This document shows, one piece after another, positions 18,976-28,201 of a DNA stretch of 64,000 nt. The stretch spans positions 3,162,001-3,226,000 of the forward strand of contig NC_020126.1 of NCBI RefSeq assembly GCF_000331735.1, written 5' to 3'. Positions within the stretch are counted from its first letter, which is position 1. Each line of letters opens with the position of its first letter. This stretch comes from Myxococcus stipitatus DSM 14675. GTDB taxonomy: Bacteria > Myxococcota > Myxococcia > Myxococcales > Myxococcaceae. The translations under genes were made by a program, and so were the position numbers. Below the pieces are notes generated by a model. The model was given only the letters and a program-made list of their open reading frames with translations, had not been told where the DNA came from and ran no database searches.

Positions 18976-19758
18976 TTAGTAGAGGGCGTTCAGCGCGGTG
19001 CGGTCGCTGCTCGTCCACTCACCCGTCTCCGTCGAGCGGAAGCAGGAGTTCATGATGGAGCCGCCCACCGTCGCCGTGGTCGGGGTCCCCGCGATGTGGA
19101 TGGCGCCCACGCCCGCGGCGCCCTCGTTGCCGCCGCTGCCGCAGCTGATGGAGCGGTTGTAGTAGTCAGAGTGACGGAAGCCGACGGCGTGACCCAGCTC
19201 GTGCGTGATGACGTGCTCGTTCACGTCCACGCTGTAGCTCTGCAGGCCCGTGCCGATGTTGATGGTGCCGTAGGGGTTGCCGCCCGACGGGAAGCCCGCG
19301 GAGCCGCCCGCGCCGGACATGGTCGTCGCCGTGATGTTCGCGCTGCAGCCCGTGGTCGGCCCACGCGCCATCTTGAAGGTGAGCGACAGGCCGTTGTAGT
19401 TCGCGATGGCCAGGTCCAGGCCCTGGCTCAGGCGGGAGTAGGAGTTGAAGCTCGCCGTGGGGTTGATGCAGATCTTCGTCTTGGTGGAGCTGACCAGGTT
19501 GGTCGTGCGGTACTGCTCCAGGCTGAAGGGCGCCGGCTGGAGCATCTCGCGCGAGGCCTCGAGCGTCACGTGCGCGTCGCGGCCCACGTAGACAGCTCCG
19601 TCGACCACCATGATGTCGTTGGCCGGGAAGCCCGCCTCGACCAGGTTGGCGACGATTTCATCGTTCTCGGAAGGGGCCTGCGCCTCGCCACCCTCGGTGC
19701 CGCAACCCACCATCAGCGCGCCACAGCTCACCGCGAGAACTGCCGCTCTCTTGAACAT
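18976..19758 (-). CDS. M57 family zinc metalloprotease (metzincin)
   Basis: A 260-residue secreted protease with a lipoprotein-type signal (GALMVGCGT). The zinc site is HELGHAVGFRH, the full HExxHxxGxxH metzincin signature, and GGSIMNSCF near the C-terminus provides the Met-turn. The segment before it (INIGTGLQSYSVDVNEHVITHE) is typical of the M57/dual-action HEIGH-type peptidases common in myxobacteria. A propeptide of about 80 residues precedes the catalytic domain. The start MFKRAAVL is chosen because it gives a proper signal and has AGGAAA just upstream. The upstream 47 codons in frame are not protein-like. It is first gene of a two-protease operon. Confidence 0.85.
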   Translation of the reverse strand: MFKRAAVLAVSCGALMVGCGTEGGEAQAPSENDEIVANLVEAGFPANDIMVVDGAVYVGRDAHVTLEASREMLQPAPFSLEQYRTTNLVSSTKTKICINPTASFNSYSRLSQGLDLAIANYNGLSLTFKMARGPTTGCSANITATTMSGAGGSAGFPSGGNPYGTINIGTGLQSYSVDVNEHVITHELGHAVGFRHSDYYNRSISCGSGGNEGAAGVGAIHIAGTPTTATVGGSIMNSCFRSTETGEWTSSDRTALNALY

Positions 19759-20107
19759 TTGTCGTTTCCTCGAGTTGGGGGACTCGCTGCCGCCTGACCA
19801 CCCGTCAGCCACGGACAGCGGGTGGCTCATGAGCAACTGCCGGGCCACTTGAGGGGATAGAGAGAAAGACACGTTTTTGTAGAATAGCATGGAGTACAAA
19901 CACTCCAGGAAGAGCGCGATGGGGCGTCAAGTCATGTGACAAAGGCCCGCGTAAGGCACTGCTTTGACAGTGGATTTGTATCAGAGCCCCGGGCGCCGTG
20001 GTTCCGGACAGCGGTGTCGCTGAATCAGTCACCTGGCCTGGGGTCGCGGCTACCCGTGAATCCGCGCGATGACGTGGCGCTTCATTGAGGCAAGGTGCGC
20101 GTGCGTC
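19759..20107. other. Divergent intergenic region
   Basis: About 350 bases between the protease operon and the AraC-type regulator. It is less GC rich than the flanks near 19860-19930 and 19970-19985, which suits promoters on both sides. I could not place a convincing -35/-10 pair, and no gene is supported. Confidence 0.45.
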
Positions 20108-20920
20108 ATGACTTCCTCCCGCCGCGTCAGTCCCCGCGCCAGGCCCGCTCGCCCCGGATTGTGGGGCGGGCGGCTCTTCTTCGGTCCTCAGCGGCTGATG
20201 TACGCGGGGCCCCTGGCGCCCACGGAGCCCCACGCGCATCCCACGTTCCAGGTGATGGTGGCGCTGGGGGAGCCCGTGCGCATGCGGGATGGCGACTCGC
20301 ACGAGGCGGACTGCCCGTGGGCCGTCATCCCGCCAGACGTCGAGCACACCGTGGTTCGGGGCGCGCTGGACGTGGTGTTGCTCCACGTCCCCGCGGAGGG
20401 CCTGGCGGGGCGGCGGCTGCGGATGTTGGGGGTGGGGGCGCGCGCGGAGGACTGGCTGCGGGCAGGCGAGTGGCTGCGGACGTGTGGTGTCGCCCGGCTG
20501 CCGGTGCGCTGGGCGGAGGCCGAGGCGTGGACGCGGGCCCTGCTCTCGGCGCTCCAGGCGGAGGTCGGCGCCCCTCCGCCCACGCACCCGGCCGTGAAGA
20601 AGCTGCTGCGGTTGCTTCCGGAGTCGCTCGACGGTGACGTGCGGCTGTCCGCGCTGGCGCCCCAGGTGGGGCTGTCGGTGGGGCGGCTGTCGCATCTGTT
20701 CCGCGCGGAGGCGGGCTTCGCGCTGCGGCCCTACATCCTCTGGCTCAGGTTGCAGCGAGCCGCCGAGCACCTCCAGCGTGGTGCCTCGCTCACCGAGGCC
20801 GCGCACGCCGCGGGCTTCACCGACAGCGCGCACCTGAATCACTCCTTCCGGAGGACGCTGGGGCTGAATCCCTCGGAGATTGCCGGCGTGGTCCAGTGGG
20901 TGGGGCCGCCGTCGGGATAG
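20108..20920 (+). CDS. AraC family transcriptional regulator
   Basis: A 270-residue cytoplasmic regulator. The N-terminal half is a small cupin-like sensing domain (EPHAHPTFQVMVALGEPV, VIPPDVEHTV). The C-terminal 100 residues carry the two AraC helix-turn-helix units: LSALAPQVGLSVGRLSHLFRAE and EAAHAAGFTDSAHLNHSFRRTLG, ending in the conserved P-S-E turn. The ligand is unknown. The start MTSSRR is preferred over an ATG 13 codons earlier because the extra residues are not conserved-looking. It lies 64 bases upstream of a DUF3703 gene on the same strand, which may be its partner or target. Confidence 0.85.
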   Translation: MTSSRRVSPRARPARPGLWGGRLFFGPQRLMYAGPLAPTEPHAHPTFQVMVALGEPVRMRDGDSHEADCPWAVIPPDVEHTVVRGALDVVLLHVPAEGLAGRRLRMLGVGARAEDWLRAGEWLRTCGVARLPVRWAEAEAWTRALLSALQAEVGAPPPTHPAVKKLLRLLPESLDGDVRLSALAPQVGLSVGRLSHLFRAEAGFALRPYILWLRLQRAAEHLQRGASLTEAAHAAGFTDSAHLNHSFRRTLGLNPSEIAGVVQWVGPPSG

Positions 20921-20984
20921 CGCGTTCTTACAAGTCCCGGGGCCCGGGGCCGCGCGAAGGTGGCGCCCTGTTCACGAGGGAGCC

Positions 20985-21338
20985 ATGACGAAAAGACCCC
21001 TGCTGCGCGCGGCCTTCGAGCACGAGCTGCGCGAGGCGCTGGAAGCGGAAGCGCGCGCGGAGCTGCCGCGCGCCTGGAGACACCTCGAGCGAGCCCACGT
21101 GCTCAGCCAGGCCTTCGTGGGCCCTCACGTCCGCGTGCACTGGCGGATGCTGGGGTACGGCTGGCGCCGGCGCGACACGCGGGAGGTGTGGGGACAGGTG
21201 GCGAGGGTGCTCGGGGCGGGGCCGGCCTCATGGCTCGGACGCGCGCCCGTGGGCAACACCGGCGGGGCGGACGTGGGCATCTTCACGCCCCTGCCCATTC
21301 CCGACGACCTCCGCGCCCTGCTCGACGCGGAGGGCTGA
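20985..21338 (+). CDS. DUF3703 family protein
   Basis: A 117-residue cytoplasmic protein that fits the DUF3703 pattern: an N-terminal helix with FEHELREAL, LERAHVLSQAFVGPHVRVHWRML, a GQVARVLGA helix, the GRAPVGNTGGADV turn and a final PLPIPDDL. Function is unknown across the family. Clear ribosome site GAGGGAG precedes the ATG. It follows the AraC gene by 64 bases and is probably in the same transcript. The downstream gene is convergent, only 23 bases away. Confidence 0.8.
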   Translation: MTKRPLLRAAFEHELREALEAEARAELPRAWRHLERAHVLSQAFVGPHVRVHWRMLGYGWRRRDTREVWGQVARVLGAGPASWLGRAPVGNTGGADVGIFTPLPIPDDLRALLDAEG

Positions 21339-21361
21339 CAGCGCCTTCTCGACAGGAGGGC

Positions 21362-21799
21362 TCAGCCCGCCGCGAGGCCAGCCTCGAGGAGGACGCTGTC
21401 GGCGGACTCCCGGACGCTGGTGGCCCAGGTGGTGGGGGTGGGGCGCCGGGGCACCGGAGGCGGCACGCCGCCCGGCCAGTCCCAGCCCTCGCCCGTCCAC
21501 TCCAGCTCACGCCAGCCCAGGTGCGTCGCGGCCTCGCGGGCCTTCTCCCCGTGGGGGATGAGCGCCCAGCCCACGCGGGACTGCTTGCACTCGCCGCTCT
21601 TGAACTTGAGCAGCCGGTGCTGGCCCCGGGCCTCGCCCAGGTCCGCGTCCCACAGCGCCTGGTTCTTCAGGCCGCTGCCGTGGTAGTCGACCGCGTTGCA
21701 CTCACACCAGGCTAGGACGTCCTTGATGCGGACGAGCTTGTTGCCCTTCGAGAACTCCGCCACGGCAGCAACGAGGAGATCAGGGGTGAGGACGCGCAT
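21362..21799 (-). CDS. Conserved hypothetical protein, 145 residues
   Basis: I recognise no family. The protein has no signal or membrane segment. It opens with a helical unit (TPDLLVAAVAEFSKGN) and then a compact part with paired Cys (WCECNAVDYHG) and a basic segment around LLKFKSGECKQSR. The C-terminal 45 residues are rich in Trp and Pro (WTGEGWDWPGGVPPPVPRR) and probably disordered. The start MRVLTPD is preferred over one eight codons upstream. It may be a small cytoplasmic nucleic-acid- or protein-binding factor, but that is a guess. Confidence 0.6.
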   Translation of the reverse strand: MRVLTPDLLVAAVAEFSKGNKLVRIKDVLAWCECNAVDYHGSGLKNQALWDADLGEARGQHRLLKFKSGECKQSRVGWALIPHGEKAREAATHLGWRELEWTGEGWDWPGGVPPPVPRRPTPTTWATSVRESADSVLLEAGLAAG

Positions 21800-21992
21800 G
21801 CGGGAAACCCAATGCAAGGTCAATCAGCGATTGGGTCCAACCTACTTCGCGTGCCCCAGCGGAAGGTCCACGAGAACCCCATGCGTTTGTCATGGTTCTG
21901 TCATGGGTCCCGGTTGCCGCGGCATGTCAGCGTGACACGCCGCGGTGGACCTGGGAGGGGCAATCCCGCGCTACAGACCTGTGAGGTCTGGG

Positions 21993-24125
21993 TTATCGGA
22001 CAGTCGACATGACGCCCCGCTGCTCCATCAATCCGAAGAGCTCCAGGAGGGCCTCCACGGGGAGGGCGTGGCCGTACTCCGCGTAGACCGCGTCACGGAT
22101 GTCCGCGACGGAGCGCTGGCCGTTGGCGTAGCTGGCGATGGCGTCCGCCAGCTCGAAGAAGCGCAGCTCGTCCTCGCCTCGCTCCCGGAGTGCGACGGTC
22201 GCCGCGTTCATGGCTGCCTGCACGGTTTCCACGCGGGCCTTGTCTTGGGGGGATGCGTTGCTCGCCACGTCATCGAAGGGTGTCAGCTCCTGGCCCTTCA
22301 CGCGGCGGGGGATGACACCGCGGGCCCGACGCTCGGCCTGGCTGGGGGTGGGTTCGCGAGTGGAGGCGCCTCGGGCCTTGGTGTCGGCTTCCAGGCGGCT
22401 CAGGGCCTGGGTCTCGCTGGTCTCGAGCTGTCGGGTCATGGCCTGCACGGCGGTGGCCGGGGCACCCAGCGGCAGGCAGGAGCGCAGGGCCTCGCGCTCG
22501 CGCTGATAGCCGGCGCGCACGGCGGCGCGGGCCAGCCGGTAGAGGCCGGGGAGCTCCTGCGTGGAGGCGGAGGCCAAGCCCTGTCGGGCGTTGAACTCAT
22601 CGTCCGCCACACGCCGGATGCCGTGCAGGGACACCAGGCGAGCCAACTCCACCGCGCTCGAGGTGTCCGCCCACGCGGCGACGGTGACAGTGGACAGGCC
22701 CGCGAAGGCCGCGCGGTGGAGCTGGGTGGGGTCCACGTTCTCCGGCCGGTCTCCGCTGGTGTGGTACGCGTCGTCGGGCCAGGTGGTGAAGGACACGCCC
22801 GGGATGCCGTGGTCGTTGAAGAGCTGGTGGTCGGAGCCCCGGCTGTAGCGCTCCACTCGCGCGTCCAGCGCGTCGCGCGAGCCGGTGACGGAGCCGATGT
22901 AGAAGTCGCGGCGGGGCGGGTACTTCACGCCGTTGAAGCGGTTCATGAAGGTGACGGTGGACTCGCTCACGGCGTTCACGAAGCTGGCGTTCCAGTCTGG
23001 CGTGGCGGAGATGTTGAAGCGCGAGTGCACGCGGGACAGGTGCGCGCCCAGCATGTCGAAGTTGAAGTTGGCCACGCGCCGCACCGGGTCCGCGGCGTGG
23101 TGGGTGAACCAGTGGCGGGTGCCATCGAACTCGGGCAGCCACAGCACGCGCACGGTGCGCGCCGGTGGTGGCAGCACGCCGCGCTGGATGAGCGTGGTGT
23201 ACGTGCGCACCATCTCCAGCACGGTGGCGGAGCCCGAGGCGTTGTCATCCGCGCCGGGCTTGTAGTGGTCCAGGTGCGCGGTGATGACGACCTCTTCGCT
23301 GGCGAGCCTGCCCGGGATGACGCCGCTGACGATGCTGTAGTGCCCTTCGACCTCCTTCACCGCGACGCTCACGTCCACCTTCACGGGGCCGCTTCGCAGC
23401 TGGGCGCGCAGCTCACGGCCCTGCCGGTCGGAGACCATGAACACGAAAGGTGCCGGAGTCCCCTTCGGCACGAGCCCAGGCGGGACACGTGCCCAGCCCA
23501 CCTGGTCCGGGAAGTCGCCATCCAGGCGGTGCGGCTGGTTCCAGGGCGGCGTCGAGTAGGACGACACGACGCCGACGGCACCGTGCTTCACCACGGCCTC
23601 GCGCAGCGCGAGGCTGGGCCGCCCGGTGGTGAGGACGACCTTCCCCTTCAGGTCCTTGCCCGCGGAGTCCGAGTCGAGCGCGCCGGTGCCCACGTCCACC
23701 AGCTCCAGGGCCGTCCCCTCGAAGCTGCCGCTGCCCACGGGCAGGGACATGGGGAGGTCGGCATAGGACGTGACTTTGTAGCGGTGGGGGAGGGAGACCC
23801 AGAGCTCGCCCCGCGTGGCGGACCACTGGGGGCCGGTCGTCATGGGCTCCAGGCGCACGTCCTGGAGCCCCGCGGCCTTGGCGGCGGTCTCCATCCACCG
23901 CGCGGCCTCGCCGTAGCCCTGCTCGGTGTCTCGCGCGAGGAGGGACAGCCGCTGCACGTGGTCGTGGATGCGGTCGCCGGAGCTCTCGTGGATGAAGGCG
24001 CGGACGACGTCATCCCGAAGGACGAGCCCCGTGGTGGGAGAGAGCGGGCCAACGGGGGACTGCGCCGCGGCATCGAACGCCGTGACACAAAGGAGTGTGA
24101 GGGAGGCGAGGAGTGGGAGCCGCAT
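21993..24125 (-). CDS. Secreted M28 family peptidase with PA-like insert
   Basis: A 710-residue exported protein (signal ending FDAAAQ). The M28 zinc site is clear: ITAHLDHYKPGADDNASGSATVLEM (His, Asp and the GADDNASG loop), Glu in WLPEFDG, Asp in FNFDMLG and His in DAYHTSGDRPENVD. A protease-associated-like domain is inserted before it (LKGKVVLTTGRPSLALREAVVKHGAVGVV). The C-terminal 200 residues are helical and may be regulatory. Family members are di-zinc aminopeptidases/carboxypeptidases, mostly acting outside the cytoplasm on peptides. GAGG lies upstream of the ATG. Confidence 0.85.
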   Translation of the reverse strand: MRLPLLASLTLLCVTAFDAAAQSPVGPLSPTTGLVLRDDVVRAFIHESSGDRIHDHVQRLSLLARDTEQGYGEAARWMETAAKAAGLQDVRLEPMTTGPQWSATRGELWVSLPHRYKVTSYADLPMSLPVGSGSFEGTALELVDVGTGALDSDSAGKDLKGKVVLTTGRPSLALREAVVKHGAVGVVSSYSTPPWNQPHRLDGDFPDQVGWARVPPGLVPKGTPAPFVFMVSDRQGRELRAQLRSGPVKVDVSVAVKEVEGHYSIVSGVIPGRLASEEVVITAHLDHYKPGADDNASGSATVLEMVRTYTTLIQRGVLPPPARTVRVLWLPEFDGTRHWFTHHAADPVRRVANFNFDMLGAHLSRVHSRFNISATPDWNASFVNAVSESTVTFMNRFNGVKYPPRRDFYIGSVTGSRDALDARVERYSRGSDHQLFNDHGIPGVSFTTWPDDAYHTSGDRPENVDPTQLHRAAFAGLSTVTVAAWADTSSAVELARLVSLHGIRRVADDEFNARQGLASASTQELPGLYRLARAAVRAGYQREREALRSCLPLGAPATAVQAMTRQLETSETQALSRLEADTKARGASTREPTPSQAERRARGVIPRRVKGQELTPFDDVASNASPQDKARVETVQAAMNAATVALRERGEDELRFFELADAIASYANGQRSVADIRDAVYAEYGHALPVEALLELFGLMEQRGVMSTVR

Positions 24126-24188
24126 GGGTGGCCTCGAAGGTATCGCCCTCCAAGGCTTGCTCCCAGCGTCATATTCCCATCGGCGCCG

Positions 24189-24575
24189 TCACTCCATCCG
24201 CGCGCCGCGCTCCGCGAGCAGCTCCCGCAGGAGCGAGCGATGACAGCGCGCCTCCTCCTCGCAATAGCAGCCGACGGAGAAGTCCGCCGTTCGTGAGAGC
24301 GCCGCGAGCAGGACGAGCGTCCGGTTGGCGTGAGGCTCCGCCATCTCCGCGCGGAACTTCCTGGCGAACACCGCCCAGTCCTGCTCGCTCCGGGCCTGCT
24401 GTCCCAGCTTCACCACCTCGGGGCTGGGCGAGAGCTCGGGGTACCAGACGTCATACCAATCCTCCGACGCGAAGCGCGCCGCGGGGACACCGCGAGGAGG
24501 GCGGCGCACGGTGCCGATGCGCAGCCCTTCGTGGGCGAGGCGCGGCGTTCCCAATCGGACGATGCGGACAGTCAT
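24189..24575 (-). CDS. DUF488 family protein
   Basis: A 128-residue cytoplasmic protein starting MTVRIVRLG, with RIGTVRRPPRGVP, WYDVWYPELSPS, a helix WAVFARKFRAEM, then LLAALSRTADFSVGCYCEEEARCHRSLLRELL. The late Cys-x-Cys, Cys-His cluster is the conserved end of DUF488 proteins. Function is unknown; some members bear a possible metal site in this cluster. The start is fixed by the first residue of the family pattern. Confidence 0.8.
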   Translation of the reverse strand: MTVRIVRLGTPRLAHEGLRIGTVRRPPRGVPAARFASEDWYDVWYPELSPSPEVVKLGQQARSEQDWAVFARKFRAEMAEPHANRTLVLLAALSRTADFSVGCYCEEEARCHRSLLRELLAERGARME

Positions 24576-24893
24576 GGGGTGGGGTTCTACTTCCACGCAC
24601 AGGTGGGCGCCTGGAAAAGCACGAGGCGCGCGGGGATTCGCCGTGCGACGAGAACGCCCAGGCACGACACCGGAGCGCATCCAGGACTGTTCCAATTCAT
24701 CGCAACGCGATTGCATGTGAGTCTCGCGAGACTCACGGCGCCGTGGCGTCCGCGGACTTCTTTTCCGGGTGACAGTTTCATCCGGCACCGGTGTTCGAGG
24801 GTCGGCGCTTCGTGGGGTGAGCGGAGAGGACGTCCGCTCGCCGTGCGTTGCATGGCCGGGCCGGGGGCCGCGTCATCCCGAAAGCAGACACCT
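24576..24893. other. Divergent intergenic region
   Basis: About 320 bases between the DUF488 gene and the carboxylesterase gene. Codon-like bias is absent and no RNA or repeat is evident. It must hold the promoter of the esterase pair. Confidence 0.45.
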
Positions 24894-26534
24894 GTGACTT
24901 TTCTCCGACGTCGCAGTCTCCTCTCTCCGGAAGTCCGCACCGTTCCCCTCCTGGCCTTGAGTGGCCTGTTGTCCACGCTGTCCGCGTGTGACGACGATGA
25001 CCCGCCCGTGGACCCCGCGCGGGTGGTGACTCGCAGTGGTCCCGTGCGTGGGACGGTGACGGACGAGGTCCGCGTCTTCCAGGGCATCCCCTTCGCCGCG
25101 CCTCCGGTGGGAGACCTGCGCTTCAGGGCGCCGCAACCCGTCGCGGCCTGGAGCGAGGACCGGGACGCGACGAAGCCCGGCAACCGGTGCCCCCAGCCGC
25201 CCGACGCCTTCGGCGCGCCGAGCAACACCGAGGACTGCCTCTTCCTCAACGTGGTGACTCCGCGCGCGGCGAGCCCCCGGCACCGGCGGCCGGTGATGGT
25301 GTGGATTCACGGCGGCATGGGGCACGTGGGGGCGGGCAGCGACCACGACACGCGCCGGCTGGCCCAGGTGGGCGATGTCGTGGTGGTCTCGTTCAACTAC
25401 CGGCTGGGGATGCTGGGCAACCTCTCCCATCCCGGATTCGAGCGCTCGGGCCACTTCGTGCTCGAGGACCAGCAGGCCGCCCTGCGCTGGGTGCGAGACA
25501 ACATCGGGGCCTTCGGCGGAGACCCGGGCAACGTCACCCTCTTCGGTGAGTCCGCGGGCGCGACGAACGTCTGCAAGAACATCATCTCCCCGCTCTCGGA
25601 GGGGTTGTTCCATCGCGCCATCATCCAGAGCGGCCCGTGCACGCTGAGTTGGCCCGAGAACGGCATCTTCCCGGGCACGCCCGCGACGGGCCCCTCGCGC
25701 TCCCAGGCGGAGACGGAGGCCGGGGGTGTCCTCGACGCGAAGGCGCTGGGCTGCACGGACGCGGACCCCGTGCGTGCGGCCGCGTGCCTGCGCCACGACG
25801 TCACGATTCAGCGGTTCATCGACCGGGTGACCTCGGCCACGGGCCTGGGCGGCGGGTATGGCCTGCCCATCAATCCCGTGGCGAACCCGGTGGAGGGGGG
25901 CCAGTTCAACAAGGTGCCGGTCCTGATTGGAAATACCCGGGACGAGTCGCGCCTGTTCGTGGGGCTGGCCTTCGACGGCACGGAGAACCCCGTGACGCCC
26001 GCGATGTACGAGGCGCTTACGAACAGCAGCTTCGGGGCGCATGGGGCCGCGGTGCGCGCGCGGTATCCCCTGTCCGCGTTTCGCTCGCCCAGCGAGGCGT
26101 GGGCGGCGGTGCTCACGGACCGCGTGTGGGCGTGCACGACGCTCAAGTCGGCGCGGCTGTTCGCCTCGCACATGCCCGTCCACATGTTCGAGTTCGCGGA
26201 CCCCCACCCGGTGATGAGCCCCGAGCAGCCCCGGCCCAGCGGCGCGTGGCATGGCTCCGACGTGGCGATGCTGCTGTGGCCGGTGCTCAAGCCCGTCGAC
26301 GAAGCCCTCTTCACCCCTGAGCAGCGGGCGCTCTCCGATTCGATGATTCGCTATTGGGCGAGCTTCGCGCGGACCGGCAGCCCCAACCACGCGGGGGCGC
26401 CCGAGTGGCCTCGGTACGAGCTTTCCAGACCCTACACGCAGTCGCTCGCGCCGGGCGCCGGTGGCATCGGGAACGTCGACTTCGCGGCCGAGCACCACTG
26501 CGACTTCTGGCTGGCGCCTCCCTTCGAGCAGTAA
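24894..26534 (+). CDS. Type B carboxylesterase/lipase, exported
   Basis: A protein of about 546 residues with an N-terminal signal ending in LSAC (probable lipobox) followed by an Asp-rich linker. The carboxylesterase B pattern is complete: GPVRGTV, VRVFQGIPFAAPPVGDLRF, EDCLFLNVVTP, VWIHGGM oxyanion strand, FNYRLG, the GDPGNVTLFGESAGA nucleophile elbow and His in GAWHGSD, with the conserved AFGGDP just before. It is about the usual family length and would hydrolyse a range of ester substrates outside the cytoplasm. The start is uncertain: GTG at 24894 gives the best signal peptide, and an in-frame ATG at 24852 is the alternative. It lies 29 bases upstream of a second hydrolase gene. Confidence 0.85.
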   Translation: MTFLRRRSLLSPEVRTVPLLALSGLLSTLSACDDDDPPVDPARVVTRSGPVRGTVTDEVRVFQGIPFAAPPVGDLRFRAPQPVAAWSEDRDATKPGNRCPQPPDAFGAPSNTEDCLFLNVVTPRAASPRHRRPVMVWIHGGMGHVGAGSDHDTRRLAQVGDVVVVSFNYRLGMLGNLSHPGFERSGHFVLEDQQAALRWVRDNIGAFGGDPGNVTLFGESAGATNVCKNIISPLSEGLFHRAIIQSGPCTLSWPENGIFPGTPATGPSRSQAETEAGGVLDAKALGCTDADPVRAAACLRHDVTIQRFIDRVTSATGLGGGYGLPINPVANPVEGGQFNKVPVLIGNTRDESRLFVGLAFDGTENPVTPAMYEALTNSSFGAHGAAVRARYPLSAFRSPSEAWAAVLTDRVWACTTLKSARLFASHMPVHMFEFADPHPVMSPEQPRPSGAWHGSDVAMLLWPVLKPVDEALFTPEQRALSDSMIRYWASFARTGSPNHAGAPEWPRYELSRPYTQSLAPGAGGIGNVDFAAEHHCDFWLAPPFEQ

Positions 26535-26563
26535 CCCCTCTCATCCCATTGGAAGGAACACGT

Positions 26564-28150
26564 ATGTCTTCACCTGAAACGCAGGGCATTCCCTGGTCGC
26601 GCCGTTCGTCCGTCACACGCAGGCGCGTCGCGCTCGTGCTGTGCGCGGGCATGTCGCTGCTCCAGGCGTGCGGCGACGATGCTGAGCGCCCCATCATCTG
26701 GCCCTCGGACGAGGTCTCACCCTCGGTGGCCATGGACGTCCTGCCGGGGGCCCATCCGAACCGGCTGGATATCGCGTCCACGGAGCACCTCGAGGTCGCC
26801 GTTCTCGGGAGCGAGGCCTTCGATGCGAAGTCCGTCGACGCGCGGGCGTCGCAGCTGGGGGATGCGTCCGGGAAGGTCTGGGTCGGCGCGAAAGAGGCCC
26901 GCCCCGCGAAGGACGTGGATGGCGATGGCCGGCTGGATGCGCTCCTCGTGTTCTCCGTGGCGGAGCTGACGCAGAAGCAGGTGCTCACCGCGGAGTCCAG
27001 CATGGTGCGCCTGCGCGCGAGGACGAAGCAGCGGGGGAACTTCGTGGGACGCGACGGCCTGTCGGACAACAAGGCGCCGCGCGTGGTGCTCCCCGCGCCC
27101 AAGGGCCCGCATGCGGTGGGAACGTTCGAGCGTGCGTGGACGGACACGGGCCGCGACGAAATCTTCACGACGGCGGCGGGGGACAAGCGCGAGGTGATGG
27201 TGCGCGTGTGGTATCCGGCGAGCGTGCCGTCGGGGGCGCAGCCCGCGCCCTACTTCCTCCAGCTCCACGAGGCGGAGTTCCTCGCCGAGTCGTTGGACCT
27301 GCCCTCACCGGCCTTCGGGTTCGTCTTCTCGCACTCCTACCAGGACGCGGCGATGGTCTCGGGCGGTGAGCGCCATCCCGTCGTGCTCTTCTCGCCGGGC
27401 TACGGCATGAGCCGGATTCTCTACTCGGCGGTGGCGGAGGAGCTGGCCAGCCGAGGCTACGTCGTGGCGGCCATGGCGCACACCTACAGCGCCCCGGTGG
27501 CGTTCCCGGACGGACGGAAGCTGCCCCAGACGGTGCAGGTGACGCTGGAGGACGAGGCCCTGAACCGCACGATTCAGGATGCGTGGACGGCGGACGCGCG
27601 CTTCGTGCTGGACCAGCTGACGGCGCTGAACGCGAACGACCCGCGGGGGCGGCTCACGGGACGGTTGGACCTGACGCGGGTGGGGATGTTCGGCCACTCG
27701 TTCGGTGGCTCGACGTCGGCGGAGGCGTGCCGGGTGGATGCGCGCTTCAAGGCGGGCATCAACATGGATGGGACGTTCTTCGGCCAGCCCGGGGCGGGGG
27801 CCACCGTGCCCTTCCTCATGCTGGGGGCCGGGCGTGAAGAGAACGACCCGTCCTGGGTGACGTTCAGCCAGAACCTGAAGGGGCCGGGCTATTGGGCGCG
27901 CATCGAGGGCGCGGGGCACGCCAACTTCGGTGACATCCAGGTGCTCCTTCCGCTGGTGCATGCCTATGCCCCGGACTTCGACCCGGCGTCGGTCGACCTG
28001 GGTCCCATCGACGGGGCTCGCGGCTTCACCCTGTCGAGCGTCTATCCGCTGGCGTTCTTCGACAAGCACCTGCGAGGGCTGTCCACGCCGCTCCTGAACG
28101 GGAACTCCTCCGACTTCCCGGAGGTGGACCTCTCCGTGTACCCGCGCTGA
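26564..28150 (+). CDS. Exported alpha/beta hydrolase, platelet-activating-factor acetylhydrolase-like
   Basis: A 528-residue lipoprotein (lipobox MSLLQACGD). The first 200 residues are an accessory part ending in a DVDGDGRLDALLVF calcium-loop-like turn. The C-terminal domain has VMVRVWYPA, VVLFSPGYGMSR, GYVVAAMAHTY, the nucleophile motif GHSFGGS, Asp in GINMDGTFFG, and the catalytic His in EGAGHANFGD, matching the PAF-acetylhydrolase/lipase 3-like group. Substrate is not predictable beyond a short-chain ester or phospholipid. GGAAGGA precedes the ATG. It follows the carboxylesterase by 29 bases, so the two form one transcription unit of secreted esterases. Confidence 0.85.
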   Translation: MSSPETQGIPWSRRSSVTRRRVALVLCAGMSLLQACGDDAERPIIWPSDEVSPSVAMDVLPGAHPNRLDIASTEHLEVAVLGSEAFDAKSVDARASQLGDASGKVWVGAKEARPAKDVDGDGRLDALLVFSVAELTQKQVLTAESSMVRLRARTKQRGNFVGRDGLSDNKAPRVVLPAPKGPHAVGTFERAWTDTGRDEIFTTAAGDKREVMVRVWYPASVPSGAQPAPYFLQLHEAEFLAESLDLPSPAFGFVFSHSYQDAAMVSGGERHPVVLFSPGYGMSRILYSAVAEELASRGYVVAAMAHTYSAPVAFPDGRKLPQTVQVTLEDEALNRTIQDAWTADARFVLDQLTALNANDPRGRLTGRLDLTRVGMFGHSFGGSTSAEACRVDARFKAGINMDGTFFGQPGAGATVPFLMLGAGREENDPSWVTFSQNLKGPGYWARIEGAGHANFGDIQVLLPLVHAYAPDFDPASVDLGPIDGARGFTLSSVYPLAFFDKHLRGLSTPLLNGNSSDFPEVDLSVYPR

Positions 28151-28201
28151 GGCGCGCGGGGCCGCGTCCGGTGGGGCCGAGGTCCTGGCCTCGCCGGGGG
28201 G

